From Bacillus cereus G9842 (GTDB lineage: Bacteria; Bacillota; Bacilli; Bacillales; Bacillaceae_G): a DNA stretch of 64,000 nt. Where the stretch lies: the NCBI RefSeq assembly GCF_000021305.1, contig NC_011772.1, forward strand, positions 3,262,001-3,326,000, read 5' to 3'. A program made the position numbers and the translations under genes. The notes beneath the pieces are model-generated. The model made no database searches. It was given only the letters and a program-made list of their open reading frames with translations, and was not told where the DNA came from. The stretch's first letter is position 1. Each line of letters opens with the position of its first letter. This document shows, piece after piece, positions 48,283-57,758 of this stretch.

Positions 48283-49734
48283 ATGGACAATTATTATGAT
48301 GTAGCGGTAGTTGGTGGTGGTCCAGTTGGACTTATGGCAGCATGTGAATTAGCTATCCAAGGCGTAAAAGTTGTTGTTTTAGAGAGAAGATTAGACCGGG
48401 TACGAAATTCTAGAGCACTCACACTACACCCTCGTTCCTTAGAATTGATGGCTATGAGAGGTATTGCAGATAGATTTTTAGCTAGAGGACAGAAATTAAA
48501 TACAAGTCATTTTGCTGCCTTAGATACAAGATTAAACTTTAAAAATTTAAATACTGATTTTCCGTATACACTTTTTATTCCCCAATCTATTACAGAAGAA
48601 ATATTAGAAGAACATGCATTAGAATTAGGCGTAGTCATTAAACGCGGGCATACTCTGAAAGACTTAAAACAATATGAAACATTCGTACAACTAGAAATAG
48701 AACAAAGAGAAACAATATATAAAATAGAAGTTCCATATGTAATAGGAGCTGATGGAGCAAGAAGTATAGTTCGTGAATTATCAAATATACCATTTAATGG
48801 AACAAACACAACAACTACCGCTATATTAGGTGATGTTATTTTAGAAGGTATACCAGATAATCCATTTTTATCTACTTCTAATATAAATGGGATATTAATG
48901 ATGGTACCTATTACACCTGATGTATTTCGTTTTGCAATTATTGACCCTAAGAATCAGACAATACCTGTTCATGTTGCTGTTACAGAAAAAGAGTTTATAG
49001 ATAGTATTTATAGTATTACAGGTAAACATCTTCAAATTAAGAGCACAATATGGCTTTCTCGTTTTGGCAATGCAACCAAACTAGCAAATACTTATCAACA
49101 TAAGCGTGTATTCTTAGCTGGGGATGCAGCACATATTCATTTCCCTGCTGGAGGACAAGGTTTGAATGTAGGTCTACAAGATGCTTTTAATATAGGATGG
49201 AAATTAGGACTCGCAATAAAACAAAAAAAATATGAAAGCCTATTAGAAAGTTATCATATTGAAAGACATGCTGTGGGAAAACAATTTTTCAAGGAAGTAC
49301 AAGCGCAAGAACAATTAATGATAAACTTTTCAAACGCAGGAATGGAATTGAGGGATTTATTTTCGTACCTACTTACATACCCCGAGATAAATCAAGATTT
49401 ATCTGAAAGAGTAAGTGGCTTAGGGATAATGTATTCGTCGATGCACGATATAGAAAGGCATCCATTGATAGGAAAAAGATGTACAAACCTCACTATTTCT
49501 TCTCTAAATAAGAAAAGTTATAAACTCTTTGAATTAATGCAGGATGGTAAATTTATTTTATTAATACACCCTACTTATATAGATAAGATAAATAAAATAA
49601 ATATTGATTCACACATAAAGGTGATAATAGGAGAAATACAAGATTCCAAGTTAAAAAATATAGATACCGTTTTGATTCGACCGGATGGTCACATAGCCAC
49701 CATTGAGTATACCAAGATAGATAACTGCGAATAG
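48283..49734 (+). CDS. FAD-dependent aromatic monooxygenase
   Basis: 483 residues of the PheA/TetX/rifampicin-hydroxylase group. FAD loop DVAVVGGGPVGLMAACELAI (GxGxxG), the DG motif VIGADGARSIVREL, and the GD motif VFLAGDAAHIHFPAGGQGLN. The C-terminal thioredoxin-like tail of longer members is reduced (about residues 395-483). It hydroxylates an aromatic or polyketide compound with NAD(P)H and O2. It is very AT-rich, has gene debris upstream and no operon partners, which suggests a transferred gene. ATG behind GGAGGGC. Confidence 0.87.
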   Translation: MDNYYDVAVVGGGPVGLMAACELAIQGVKVVVLERRLDRVRNSRALTLHPRSLELMAMRGIADRFLARGQKLNTSHFAALDTRLNFKNLNTDFPYTLFIPQSITEEILEEHALELGVVIKRGHTLKDLKQYETFVQLEIEQRETIYKIEVPYVIGADGARSIVRELSNIPFNGTNTTTTAILGDVILEGIPDNPFLSTSNINGILMMVPITPDVFRFAIIDPKNQTIPVHVAVTEKEFIDSIYSITGKHLQIKSTIWLSRFGNATKLANTYQHKRVFLAGDAAHIHFPAGGQGLNVGLQDAFNIGWKLGLAIKQKKYESLLESYHIERHAVGKQFFKEVQAQEQLMINFSNAGMELRDLFSYLLTYPEINQDLSERVSGLGIMYSSMHDIERHPLIGKRCTNLTISSLNKKSYKLFELMQDGKFILLIHPTYIDKINKINIDSHIKVIIGEIQDSKLKNIDTVLIRPDGHIATIEYTKIDNCE

Positions 49735-49788
49735 TCCGGAAAAATAATCATCCATTGTATTAGTGATACAAAATAAGTTCACTTTTAT

Positions 49789-49831
49789 AAAACGAAAAGA
49801 ATCCTATTTATTTAGGACTCTTTTCGTTTTG
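49789..49831. terminator. Terminator of the monooxygenase gene
   Basis: AAAACGAAAAGAatCCT / AGGactCTTTTCGTTTT, long AT-rich stem, usable in both directions. Confidence 0.8.
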
Positions 49832-49964
49832 CCCATCTCACTATTTATAAAAACATATCTACAAGGGAAGAAACACTATATTTACAGTTAACTATAAAAT
49901 CCCGTTCCAAAGGACTACCCAAAACTCCTCACCTATATACTCCCATGATCAAAAATATTTGTCT

Positions 49965-50345
49965 CTATTTCATATAAAGTATGAAAAGCATCCATAAAGA
50001 TAAAGCACCAAGGATAGCAAGCACTATACGAGTAGATAGTACTCTTACTTCAAAATCGGTTTTCTTGGATGGTTCAGGATATGCAATTACATAAATCCCT
50101 TTTAATAGTGCGAGCCATGCAATAAGTGTAATGAGTCCCTGCCAATTAAGTGTCCAAACATTATGTAAGATAACAGTACCTAACCCGAGGAAAATTGATA
50201 GAAAGCCATACATAATTCCAAATCCTCTGTCTTCTACCACTAATTTTTTCAGTTCACGTAGTATAGATGGTCGTACAAAAAGTATTCCTGAGATGATAAC
50301 CGTTATCCACCCCCAAAAAAATCCTAAAAAAAGGCTTACCTCCAT
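49965..50345 (-). CDS. Four-helix membrane protein of unknown function
   Basis: 126 residues with four hydrophobic helices: VSLFLGFFWGWITVIISGIL, GFGIMYGFLSIFLGLGTVIL, LITLIAWLALLKGIYVIAYP, IVLAILGALSLWMLFILYM. Short basic loops. No named family recognised. ATG behind AAAGGAG. The 330 bp upstream (50346-50675) is AT-rich and holds nothing I can identify. Confidence 0.7.
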   Translation of the reverse strand: MEVSLFLGFFWGWITVIISGILFVRPSILRELKKLVVEDRGFGIMYGFLSIFLGLGTVILHNVWTLNWQGLITLIAWLALLKGIYVIAYPEPSKKTDFEVRVLSTRIVLAILGALSLWMLFILYMK

Positions 50346-50675
50346 TGTTACTCCACTCCTTTCAATTACATTTATATTTCAGTTATTTTCCCTTTAGTAT
50401 TAGATCTATAGATAAAAAACTAAAAATGTAACTTTGGAGTAAAGTCGTACTCTTTATAAAATATTTCATGTGTACATAAATAATCCTTCACCTTACTAAT
50501 TTTTAATAAAATAAGCTAATTAAGAAGTATAACAAATTAATAACCACCCTACATACAACTTATGTTAGTAAGAAAATCACATGCACTTATACATATTACT
50601 TTTGTATAAAATCTTAAAAATTGTAGTCAAAGAATTACTTTTTCATCCTCTTCTTAATGTCTAGACAATCAGTAT

Positions 50676-50951
50676 TTAAACTAAACATGCTAATATTGAT
50701 TTTGTGCGATTGTCCGTTACCTCATAATAAATTTCTAATCCTTTCCGAGTACCTGTAACCATTTTAGCAGCTTTTAGTTTAGATAAATGTTGACTAATTG
50801 TACTTTGAGGCATTTGTAAATCCCCATACATTGTTGTTACATTAGTAGGGCCTTTTGCAAGCATTATTTTTACTAAAGATAGACGAACGGGATGCGCCAA
50901 TACCTTTAACACCTCAGCAATTTCTTGAAACATTTCTTTTTTTTCTCTCAT
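50676..50951 (-). CDS. ArsR family regulator
   Basis: 91 residues. AEVLKVLAHPVRLSLVKIML, PQSTISQHLSKLKAAKMVTG and RKGLEIYYEVTDN form the ArsR wHTH. No CxC metal site is seen; the sole Cys is near the C terminus (ILACLV). It may sense something other than metal or use a different site. ATG behind AAAGGGGAG. The possible target is itself or the membrane protein gene downstream on the same strand. Confidence 0.85.
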   Translation of the reverse strand: MREKKEMFQEIAEVLKVLAHPVRLSLVKIMLAKGPTNVTTMYGDLQMPQSTISQHLSKLKAAKMVTGTRKGLEIYYEVTDNRTKSILACLV

Positions 50952-51126
50952 CTTATTTCTCCCCTTTTATATACAATATTTATGTTATCCATATATATAA
51001 TTCGAAGGTATATGCGTTTTTATGTCCGTCATTTTAAAAAAATATAAAAAAACTTTAATCCGAAACTAAAGGAGAATCTTAACATAATGTCTCACCACTA
51101 CTCTATATTCAACTTACTAAAATCAA

Positions 51127-51153
51127 TAAAAAAAGAGCAGATAGTCTGCTCTC
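51127..51153 (-). terminator. Terminator of the three-module polysaccharide gene
   Basis: GAGAGCAGACTATCTGCTCT followed by TTTTTTT on the minus strand, touching the stop codon. Confidence 0.85.
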
Positions 51154-54100
51154 TTATGATGCCTCCTTATGTTCCGTGGAATGTTTAACACTCCCCATTC
51201 TCTTTAGTTTATTCCATCCTACCGCTACTCCTCGAAGCGATGAACATATAGATTTAATGACAACATAAGTCATAAATTGACGATAAATAAAGCGTTGTAA
51301 AATTAACCACACTAACGGTTTAGGGTTCTCTTCCTCTAATTTAAATGCAAACAGAGATGCGAGCAGATCTAATAAAAAGAATACAAAATAAAATCCTAAA
51401 ACTTTTAGCGGATCGCTACCAAATAGCCCCATGATCATTAATATATCCGCTAAAGGAGCAATGAATTGCAGAACATATTGGAATAACCACATGTTAGGCA
51501 ATGCAATAAACCCTAATGTTTTATGTTTTGAATTACACAAAGCTTTTCGATGTTTCCAAAGACATTGGAGCGTACCATATGACCAACGATACCGCTGTTT
51601 AATAAGACTTTTCACATCTTCAGGTGATTCCGTAAAAGCATACGCTTTTTCTTCATATACAATTCTATGCCCTTGACGTAAAAATGTAATAGTAAGATCC
51701 GTATCTTCTGCTAATGTATCTTCGCTTAAATATCCAGATTCAACTACATTCTTCTTGCGCCACGCCCCAATAGCTCCTGGAACAACTGTAATACAATTTA
51801 ACTCATCAAAAGCTCTACGTTCTAAATTAAACCCTGTAATATACTCAACATGTTGCCAAGTAGTTAACAAATTTCGTCTATTCCCCACTTTAACATTACC
51901 TGAAACTGCTGCTACATTCTGATCTTCAAAGTGTCTAATCATTAGAGAAATGGCGTCTTGCGCAATAATAGTGTCCGCATCTAAAGTAACAATGATTTCT
52001 CCTCGCGATTGTTGAAACGCTAGGTTCATTGCCGATGATTTCCCGCCGTTTTCTTTCTGAATGAAACGAACTTTAGAGTGTTTATAAAATGTTTCTTTCA
52101 TTACTTTTGACGTATCATCTGTCGATCCGTCATCCACAACAATAACTTCAAATTCTCTATAATTACTATCCAAAATTGAGCGAATCGTCTTAGCTATCAC
52201 CTTTTCTTCATTATATGCCGCTATGACAACACTAACAAAAGGTTGATATGACGAATTAATATAGCGAGATAGCGTTTTGCTTTTCTGCTTCCATGCAAAA
52301 TAAATTAAGAATAAGAATCGAAAAATCCCTAATCCAATAGCAACATAAAAAATAGTTGTTAATATATGTTTAAAGTATCCTGCCCCTGAAAAGACAGCTT
52401 TATTGTAAAGTAAATATTGCTTCCCCTCTGAAGAAACAGGAGGCATAATTTCCTCTCGTTCTTTATTCATTAAATCCGAGATTGTTACAAAACTATATCC
52501 ATGCTTTCTTAGGTCTTTAATAATGATTGGGAGCGCCTCTACTGTATGGGTACGATTCCCTCCCGCATCATGAAGAAGAATAATATTTCCCTCTCCCTTA
52601 TAAACGGGATTAAGAGCACGCTTTACTAATTCATTTGTTGATGGTGTTGCCCAGTCTTCGGGATCCACTTTTTCTGCTACCATTGTATAGTTCATATTTT
52701 GTGCCCGTAAAATAGGCACTATTTCATTTGAGGAATCCGGGTTAGCATCCGCTTCGTATGGTGGCCTAAACAAAACTGTAGAATGCCCAGTTATTTCCTG
52801 GATCAGACGTTGCGTCGTATTAAGTTCTACTTTTGTTCGTAGTAAAGACGTATCAGCTACGTTAGGATGCTTGAAAGTATGATTGCCAATTTCATGACCT
52901 TCATCGTATATTCTTTTTACAATACTAGGATTTAGTTGTGCGTTTTCACCAAGGACAAAAAAAGCAGCTTTTATTTTATTCTCTTTTAATATATTTAAAA
53001 TTTCTGGCGTATATTTCGGGTCTGGTCCATCATCAAATGTTAATACTACTTGTTTCCCTTTCGGTTTTCCATATCGTTGCACTTCGTATGCAGATGGTAA
53101 GGATTGATATACTTCATCTGTAAGATAACCATCTTTGCCTACTTTAAAATCTCTCAATCCATTTTTTCTTTCATTCTCAATCTGTAAAATTTCACCTTGT
53201 CCAGAATAATTTACTTCATCTAAACTATTGATTTTATGTAATACATTAGGATTTTTTTGTGCCTCAATAGGATTTTTTAAAACTTTCCATATTGTAGGAT
53301 CTTCTGCTCCCAATCTCCATAACGCAACCCCCTTTGCATTGTTGTCCATTGCGATTTTCACTTGATTATAGAGAGTAACACCGTCTAAGAACCATGCAGT
53401 ATGTTCTTTCTCTCCTGTTTTATATCTAAAATAAGGATTTCCACTCATGTTATCCCATTGAATTTTCATATTTGAATCATGAGCCATTGCCATAACTTCT
53501 GAGAAAGTTAAAGACTTCGCAGCTTCTTTACTATTCACTTCCCAATCATATCCATAGTTACCGAAAGCAACTATAAGCTTATTAGACGGAATATTCAGTT
53601 CTTTTAATGTATGTTGGAACCATTTATTTGAAGCAATTGGTCCTGGTTCCCCGGCTCCATAGTGCTCATCGTACATCATTACAATCATTCGATCTATTAT
53701 TTTTGCTAACGCACTATAATCAAAAGCCTTATCATTAGCTGGAACATCTTGTGTAACGAGCAAATCATGTTCATGAAATTCCGTAGTAAGTTCTTTCATA
53801 AAATTTGTTAAGTTTTCTCTATCACTTTCAGGTACGGCCTCAAAGTCAATATTAATACCTGAAAACTGATTCTTTTTAACTTGGCTTACTAAATCATTAA
53901 TAAATTTCGTCTTCACATCATTCGGCGAATTCAGTAACTTATGGATAAGCTCACTATCAGGGCCAGAAGCTTTTTCTGTATAGTTAGTAAGTAACGGCAT
54001 AATTTTCACATGATTTTTTTTTGCTAGTTTTACAATCTCAGGTTTTATCTCACTTCTAATCGTTAAATCTTCTTTTAAATGATACCATTCTGGTACTAAC

Positions 54101-54513
54101 GTGGTTAATGAATCGATATTTTCTTTTAAAGAAGCGGTACTATTTTCATCCCAGTTTACATAAAAACCATACACTTCTTTAGGTTGTTTACTATCGTTTG
54201 TCGAATTCACCAAATTTTTATTATCCTTCATTTCGGTATTTGGCTTGAATTCTTCGTTCTTTAACTGCTCCTCACTAAGTTTTTGATTAATTGGTACAAG
54301 TTTCGTATCTTGTTTTACAGTAGGATTCATGTTTGGAATTTCTGGTGTTGAAAAAATACTTTGAAAGAAAAAATAAAATACAACACCTACACTAACTATT
54401 GAGATACATAGAAACCAAATAAAGGCTATGTTTCTCCTTCCTTTCGGATCATAAAAAACAGGTTTTTCTTTATCTTTCTCTTGTTGAATGTTTTTCTCCA
54501 TTATATTTTTCAC
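51154..54513 (-). CDS. GH18 - polysaccharide deacetylase - GT2 trimodular membrane protein
   Basis: 1119 residues. Membrane anchor at about 29-52; GH18 glycosidase-like domain at about 113-430 (GINIDFEAVPESD with the catalytic Glu; MIVMMYDEHYGAGEPGP). NodB deacetylase at about 485-690 (VVLTFDDGPDPKYTPEIL, HEIGNHTFKHPN, FRPPYEAD). After a membrane helix comes a GT2 domain from about 765 (VVDDGSTDDTSKVMKE, VTLDADTII, QRYRWSYGTLQC), then several C-terminal helices. This combines synthesis, N-deacetylation and cleavage of a beta-linked N-acetyl-hexosamine polymer (PNAG or chitin-like) in one chain. GTG 54513 has a close AAGGAG; ATG four codons on is possible. Confidence 0.88.
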   Translation of the reverse strand: MKNIMEKNIQQEKDKEKPVFYDPKGRRNIAFIWFLCISIVSVGVVFYFFFQSIFSTPEIPNMNPTVKQDTKLVPINQKLSEEQLKNEEFKPNTEMKDNKNLVNSTNDSKQPKEVYGFYVNWDENSTASLKENIDSLTTLVPEWYHLKEDLTIRSEIKPEIVKLAKKNHVKIMPLLTNYTEKASGPDSELIHKLLNSPNDVKTKFINDLVSQVKKNQFSGINIDFEAVPESDRENLTNFMKELTTEFHEHDLLVTQDVPANDKAFDYSALAKIIDRMIVMMYDEHYGAGEPGPIASNKWFQHTLKELNIPSNKLIVAFGNYGYDWEVNSKEAAKSLTFSEVMAMAHDSNMKIQWDNMSGNPYFRYKTGEKEHTAWFLDGVTLYNQVKIAMDNNAKGVALWRLGAEDPTIWKVLKNPIEAQKNPNVLHKINSLDEVNYSGQGEILQIENERKNGLRDFKVGKDGYLTDEVYQSLPSAYEVQRYGKPKGKQVVLTFDDGPDPKYTPEILNILKENKIKAAFFVLGENAQLNPSIVKRIYDEGHEIGNHTFKHPNVADTSLLRTKVELNTTQRLIQEITGHSTVLFRPPYEADANPDSSNEIVPILRAQNMNYTMVAEKVDPEDWATPSTNELVKRALNPVYKGEGNIILLHDAGGNRTHTVEALPIIIKDLRKHGYSFVTISDLMNKEREEIMPPVSSEGKQYLLYNKAVFSGAGYFKHILTTIFYVAIGLGIFRFLFLIYFAWKQKSKTLSRYINSSYQPFVSVVIAAYNEEKVIAKTIRSILDSNYREFEVIVVDDGSTDDTSKVMKETFYKHSKVRFIQKENGGKSSAMNLAFQQSRGEIIVTLDADTIIAQDAISLMIRHFEDQNVAAVSGNVKVGNRRNLLTTWQHVEYITGFNLERRAFDELNCITVVPGAIGAWRKKNVVESGYLSEDTLAEDTDLTITFLRQGHRIVYEEKAYAFTESPEDVKSLIKQRYRWSYGTLQCLWKHRKALCNSKHKTLGFIALPNMWLFQYVLQFIAPLADILMIMGLFGSDPLKVLGFYFVFFLLDLLASLFAFKLEEENPKPLVWLILQRFIYRQFMTYVVIKSICSSLRGVAVGWNKLKRMGSVKHSTEHKEAS

Positions 54514-54546
54514 ATACTCCTTCTTAATAGAACTATAGAATAATAA

Positions 54547-54662
54547 AGTGCAACTTTAATCAGCCCTCACCAATTGGGCATTTACAAGCAGCCCAACCCC
54601 CACCTAACTTCTTTGCCCAAGCCAAATTTTGAGATGGGAGTTTTACTGCCCACAATAGCGAG
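54547..54662. repeat. Diverged bcr1-type element, 116 bp
   Basis: Borders ATAAA (54542-54546) and AGAAA (54663-54667). Contains GTGCAACTTTAATCAG, CACCTAACTTCTTTGCCC, AAGCCAAATTTTGAGATGGG and TTTTACTGCCC, each a variant of blocks in the full copies. Confidence 0.75.
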
Positions 54663-54705
54663 AGAAATCCTTTTAGCTTTGAAATGAATCTCTCACTTCC
54701 ATATT

Positions 54706-55995
54706 CTATTGATTCTTCTTTTCATTCCCTTGCTGGTGGCCTCTATTTTCTTGTTGAGACCCCCTACCATTGTTCCCTTGCTCGTTTCCATCATTTTCTT
54801 TCTGGGGTCCTCTTCCATTGTTTCCTTGCTGATTCCCATTATTTCCTTGTTGAGATCCTCTTCCGTTGTTCCCTTGCTGATTTCCATTATCCCCTTGTTG
54901 AGATCCTCTTCCGTTGTTCCCTTGCTGATTCCCATTATTTCCTTGTTGGGATCCTCTTCCGTTGTTCCCTTGCTGATTCCCATTATTTCCTTGTTGAGAT
55001 CCTCTTCCGTTGTTCCCTTGCTGATTCCCATTATTTCCTTGTTGAGATCCTCTTCCATTGTTCCCTTGTCGGTCCCCATTATTTCCCTGTTGAGATTCTC
55101 TACTGTTATTCTCCTGTTGATTCCCTCTATTTTCTTGCTGGGATCCTCTTCCATTGTTTTCTTTTATTTGCTTCGATGGCTGTTCTTCTGTTTTCTTTTG
55201 TTCTTTATGCTCTGGCTTCTCATATTTTTTTTCTTGTACGGGAGACAAATCCGGTGATGCATCAGGAGATGACTCCGGCTGCAATTGTATCTCTTCTTCG
55301 TTTTCCACCGGATTAGACGGCGTGGCAGGAGGCGTAAGCGATTTGTTCTTCTCACTCTCTTGCTTTATATAGACACCTGTGCCAATTCCAGCTTTTCTAG
55401 CATTCTCTCGTACTTGCATTGTGCTACTTTGATATTCAACTGTAATATGTTTTAGCTCATATTCTTTCTTTAATTCTTTCATCGCCTTTTCCAACTGTGG
55501 TTCTAGTGCCTTGTCCTTTGCAACAGCTGTTAGCATAACTTGCTTATCATTCGTTAAATACTTATCCTCTTGACTTTGCTTTATAATCCTACGTATTACT
55601 TCTTGCAATTGTTTATTTTCCCATTGCTTCAATTCTTTTAAAATACGCCTTCCATCATCATTACAAGCCTGCAAATCTATAACACGAAAATCCTTTGTTA
55701 CGCTCACCTCTAAACTTGGATTTATATCAACTGAGACGTAAGCAAATACTTTTTCTTCTGGTTGATTGTAGAAAAACAGCACTGCAAATAGAAAACAAGC
55801 AACAAGTATTGATGCAGGTTTTAAAAAGGAAGGGATCGAAAAATGCGATGCTTTTTGTTCTTGCTCATCAAATAAGATTTCCTCCCCGATTATGCAAGAA
55901 TCCCCTTTTCTTTTACACGTAATAAACTCTCCATTTGGTGTTAAAACAACTACGCTATGCTTTTTTATATCCATCACAATTCCTTTATTCATCAT
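54706..55995 (-). CDS. rsgI: Anti-sigma-I factor RsgI-like, with a repeat tail
   Basis: 429 residues. The N-terminal RsgI_N anti-sigma domain (about 1-50: KGIVMDIKKHSVVVLTPNGE) is cytosolic. One membrane helix at about 63-80 (ILVACFLFAVLFFY). An extracellular region begins AYVSVDINPSLEVSV, the conserved post-membrane block of RsgI. An acidic/proline linker precedes nine 16-residue Gly/Asn/Gln repeats. The start overlaps the sigI stop by 11 bases, so translation is coupled. It should hold SigI at the membrane until a signal acts on the outer part. Confidence 0.9.
   Translation of the reverse strand: MMNKGIVMDIKKHSVVVLTPNGEFITCKRKGDSCIIGEEILFDEQEQKASHFSIPSFLKPASILVACFLFAVLFFYNQPEEKVFAYVSVDINPSLEVSVTKDFRVIDLQACNDDGRRILKELKQWENKQLQEVIRRIIKQSQEDKYLTNDKQVMLTAVAKDKALEPQLEKAMKELKKEYELKHITVEYQSSTMQVRENARKAGIGTGVYIKQESEKNKSLTPPATPSNPVENEEEIQLQPESSPDASPDLSPVQEKKYEKPEHKEQKKTEEQPSKQIKENNGRGSQQENRGNQQENNSRESQQGNNGDRQGNNGRGSQQGNNGNQQGNNGRGSQQGNNGNQQGNNGRGSQQGNNGNQQGNNGRGSQQGDNGNQQGNNGRGSQQGNNGNQQGNNGRGPQKENDGNEQGNNGRGSQQENRGHQQGNEKKNQ
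54730..55161 (-). repeat. 48-bp tandem repeat, nine units, in rsgI
   Basis: Encodes GNNGRGSQQGNNGNQQ and variants, nine times in a row. The five central units are nearly identical in DNA; the outer units have diverged (e.g. GNNGRGPQKENDGNEQ). Length variation between strains is expected. Confidence 0.9.
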
Positions 55996-56707
55996 GCTTT
56001 TCCCCTCTTATGTAATCCAGAATATATGTATAGTTGTTTGCAAAAATAATACACATTGCAATAATGTATTTTCTATGTCGTTCCAACGTTTTACGACTTA
56101 CCCTAACACGTGGTTCTATATGTTTAAGCGGTAACTTTTTCTTTCGGAACAGCTCTTCCATCATTTCCTCTTCTTTTATAATAATTTTTACAATTTCTAT
56201 TAAGTGCTCACGTGTATCACGATGCTTAGGAGATTCTTTAGCAAGCTCTGAGAATGTGATTTTAAACTCAGCTAGCACACTTTGAAAATGAAGAATTTCC
56301 TCCTTACGGTTACTATTTTCCATCTCTTTCATATACTCCGTAAGCGATACTTGCATTTCTAACATTTCCTCTTGCTCATCTTCTTTTAAAAAGACAAAGT
56401 TATGTTTAGACTCCTTACGTATATAGTCAATTACATCTCTTTTTATAAGAAGATCAGCAAACGCTAAAAAGGATTTTCCTTTTGTATATGAATACTGTTC
56501 AATTGCTTCGTTAAACGCAAACAATCCAATGCTATATTCATCATCCTGTTCTGTTATATATCGGCGGCAGACAGATGAGATTGATTTTCTAATAAAAGGC
56601 TGATACTGTACGATAAACGCTTCTTTGTCTTCTTCGTTGTTTTGTATGTTACATACGATATCTTCTATTTTCGGTTTTCTTAAGATCTTCATTACTAAAC
56701 TCAACAC
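55985..56707 (-). CDS. sigI: RNA polymerase sigma factor SigI
   Basis: 240 residues from GTG 56707, seven bases after GGGAG; a TTG eight codons earlier is the alternative. Sigma-I pattern: FIVQYQPFIRKSISSVCRRY, DDEYSIGLFAFNEAIEQYSY (region 2), FLAFADLLIKRDVIDYIRKE, and a C-terminal helix-turn-helix VRVSRKTLERHRKYIIAMCI. It forms an operon with rsgI. In Bacillus SigI responds to heat and wall stress; in Clostridia it controls polysaccharide genes. A polysaccharide gene lies downstream here. Confidence 0.9.
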   Translation of the reverse strand: MLSLVMKILRKPKIEDIVCNIQNNEEDKEAFIVQYQPFIRKSISSVCRRYITEQDDEYSIGLFAFNEAIEQYSYTKGKSFLAFADLLIKRDVIDYIRKESKHNFVFLKEDEQEEMLEMQVSLTEYMKEMENSNRKEEILHFQSVLAEFKITFSELAKESPKHRDTREHLIEIVKIIIKEEEMMEELFRKKKLPLKHIEPRVRVSRKTLERHRKYIIAMCIIFANNYTYILDYIRGEKHDE

Positions 56708-57355
56708 TTGTAATCTCCCAGCCTCCTTCAAATAGCAAAATGGCCACTACACAAGTGACCATTTAACCAGATTTTCTTGGTACTTTTCTTCGGTCTTGTC
56801 TTCTTGCTGTTAGTTATATTTTTCGATTCTAACTTTTCCTAACGTTTTCTTAATGATTTTCCTTTTCTCTCGGCACAAAAGTTAAGTTTTAATTTTTATC
56901 TACTTTCTTATTTTCTACCGTTCGTTTTGCTTATTCTTTTTCTATTTTATCTGCAATCCTTGAATAACTCTTCTCTATATCATTGGTAATTTCATCCTTT
57001 TATTTCGGATGCCCACTTAATCTAGTAAATTTATTAATGCTTCTATATTCTTTCATAGTCATTTTTCTTCTATTTATTTTCTTCACTATACATATTCGGA
57101 GGAATACATAGTTTTATGGGGGTCAAAAAATATTTTTTAAAAAAATACATATTTATTTCAAAAATAAAAACCATCAATTTGAAAAAGGATAATCAAATTG
57201 ATGGTTTTCTTATAATATCTATTAAATTGGATTCTCATTTTGTACATTTTATCATGATTGAGGAGAGAAAAGATTAATATAAACCGATGCAGCTAAGTCA
57301 TATTATCGAATCGAATGTAGTGTAATCACATATTTCTCATTCTCTTAAGTAAGGA
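56708..57355. other. Upstream region of sigI, no gene
   Basis: AT-rich, 650 bp. It contains the terminator of the next gene (57167-57208). No conserved sigma-I or other promoter could be assigned with confidence and no ORF of quality was found. Confidence 0.4.
57167..57208 (-). terminator. Terminator of the frameshifted membrane gene
   Basis: Perfect 16-bp stem AAAACCATCAATTTGA / TCAAATTGATGGTTTT, T-rich on the minus strand. Confidence 0.85.
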
Positions 57356-57623
57356 CTAAAAATAACCTATCCATAGAGCTACTAAAACCACTACGAATAA
57401 AGCAAAGCAACATGTAATATTTTGAATCCACTTTTGTATATCATCAAAATACTTTTCTATAAATGCAGTGTAAATAGAAAGCATAAGAAGTAGCTCAATG
57501 AAAGTAAAGGATCCCAATTTATCGTTAAATCTTTCATTAGTAAATGTACTTACATGAAGGAATAGAAAAACAAACGTTACTATGAATAGCTCAAATAGCC
57601 TTTTTTATTCTCCCCACCACCAC
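57356..57623 (-). pseudogene. Small membrane protein gene with a homopolymer frameshift
   Basis: The minus frame from 57598 to TAG 57356 reads LFELFIVTFVFLFLHVSTFT, SFTFIELLLMLSIYTAFIEK and CCFALFVVVLVALWIGYF: three membrane helices, but no start codon. Removing one A from the run of six (57601-57606) joins it to GTG GTG GTG (57623-57615), giving MVVVGRIKRLFELFIV. Either a frameshifted gene or a homopolymer sequencing error. No family recognised. Confidence 0.6.
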
Positions 57624-57758
57624 CTTACAGTAATTCCCTTTTATTCCATTTTATCAGAACATACTGTGTAGCAGCATATGAATATTATATTCATGTTAAA
57701 AAGGCCAACAATACAAGATCATTAGCCTCTACTTTCCATATTCGCACCTTTTATCACT

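Noticed and set aside
54730..55161. Regular repeats considered as a CRISPR array
   Set aside because: Units are contiguous, coding and without unique spacers; they encode a protein repeat.
54684..55316. 210-residue plus-strand ORF and a 153-residue minus-strand frame with periodic motifs
   Set aside because: Both are alternative frames over the 48-bp repeats of rsgI; their periodicity is inherited from the repeat.
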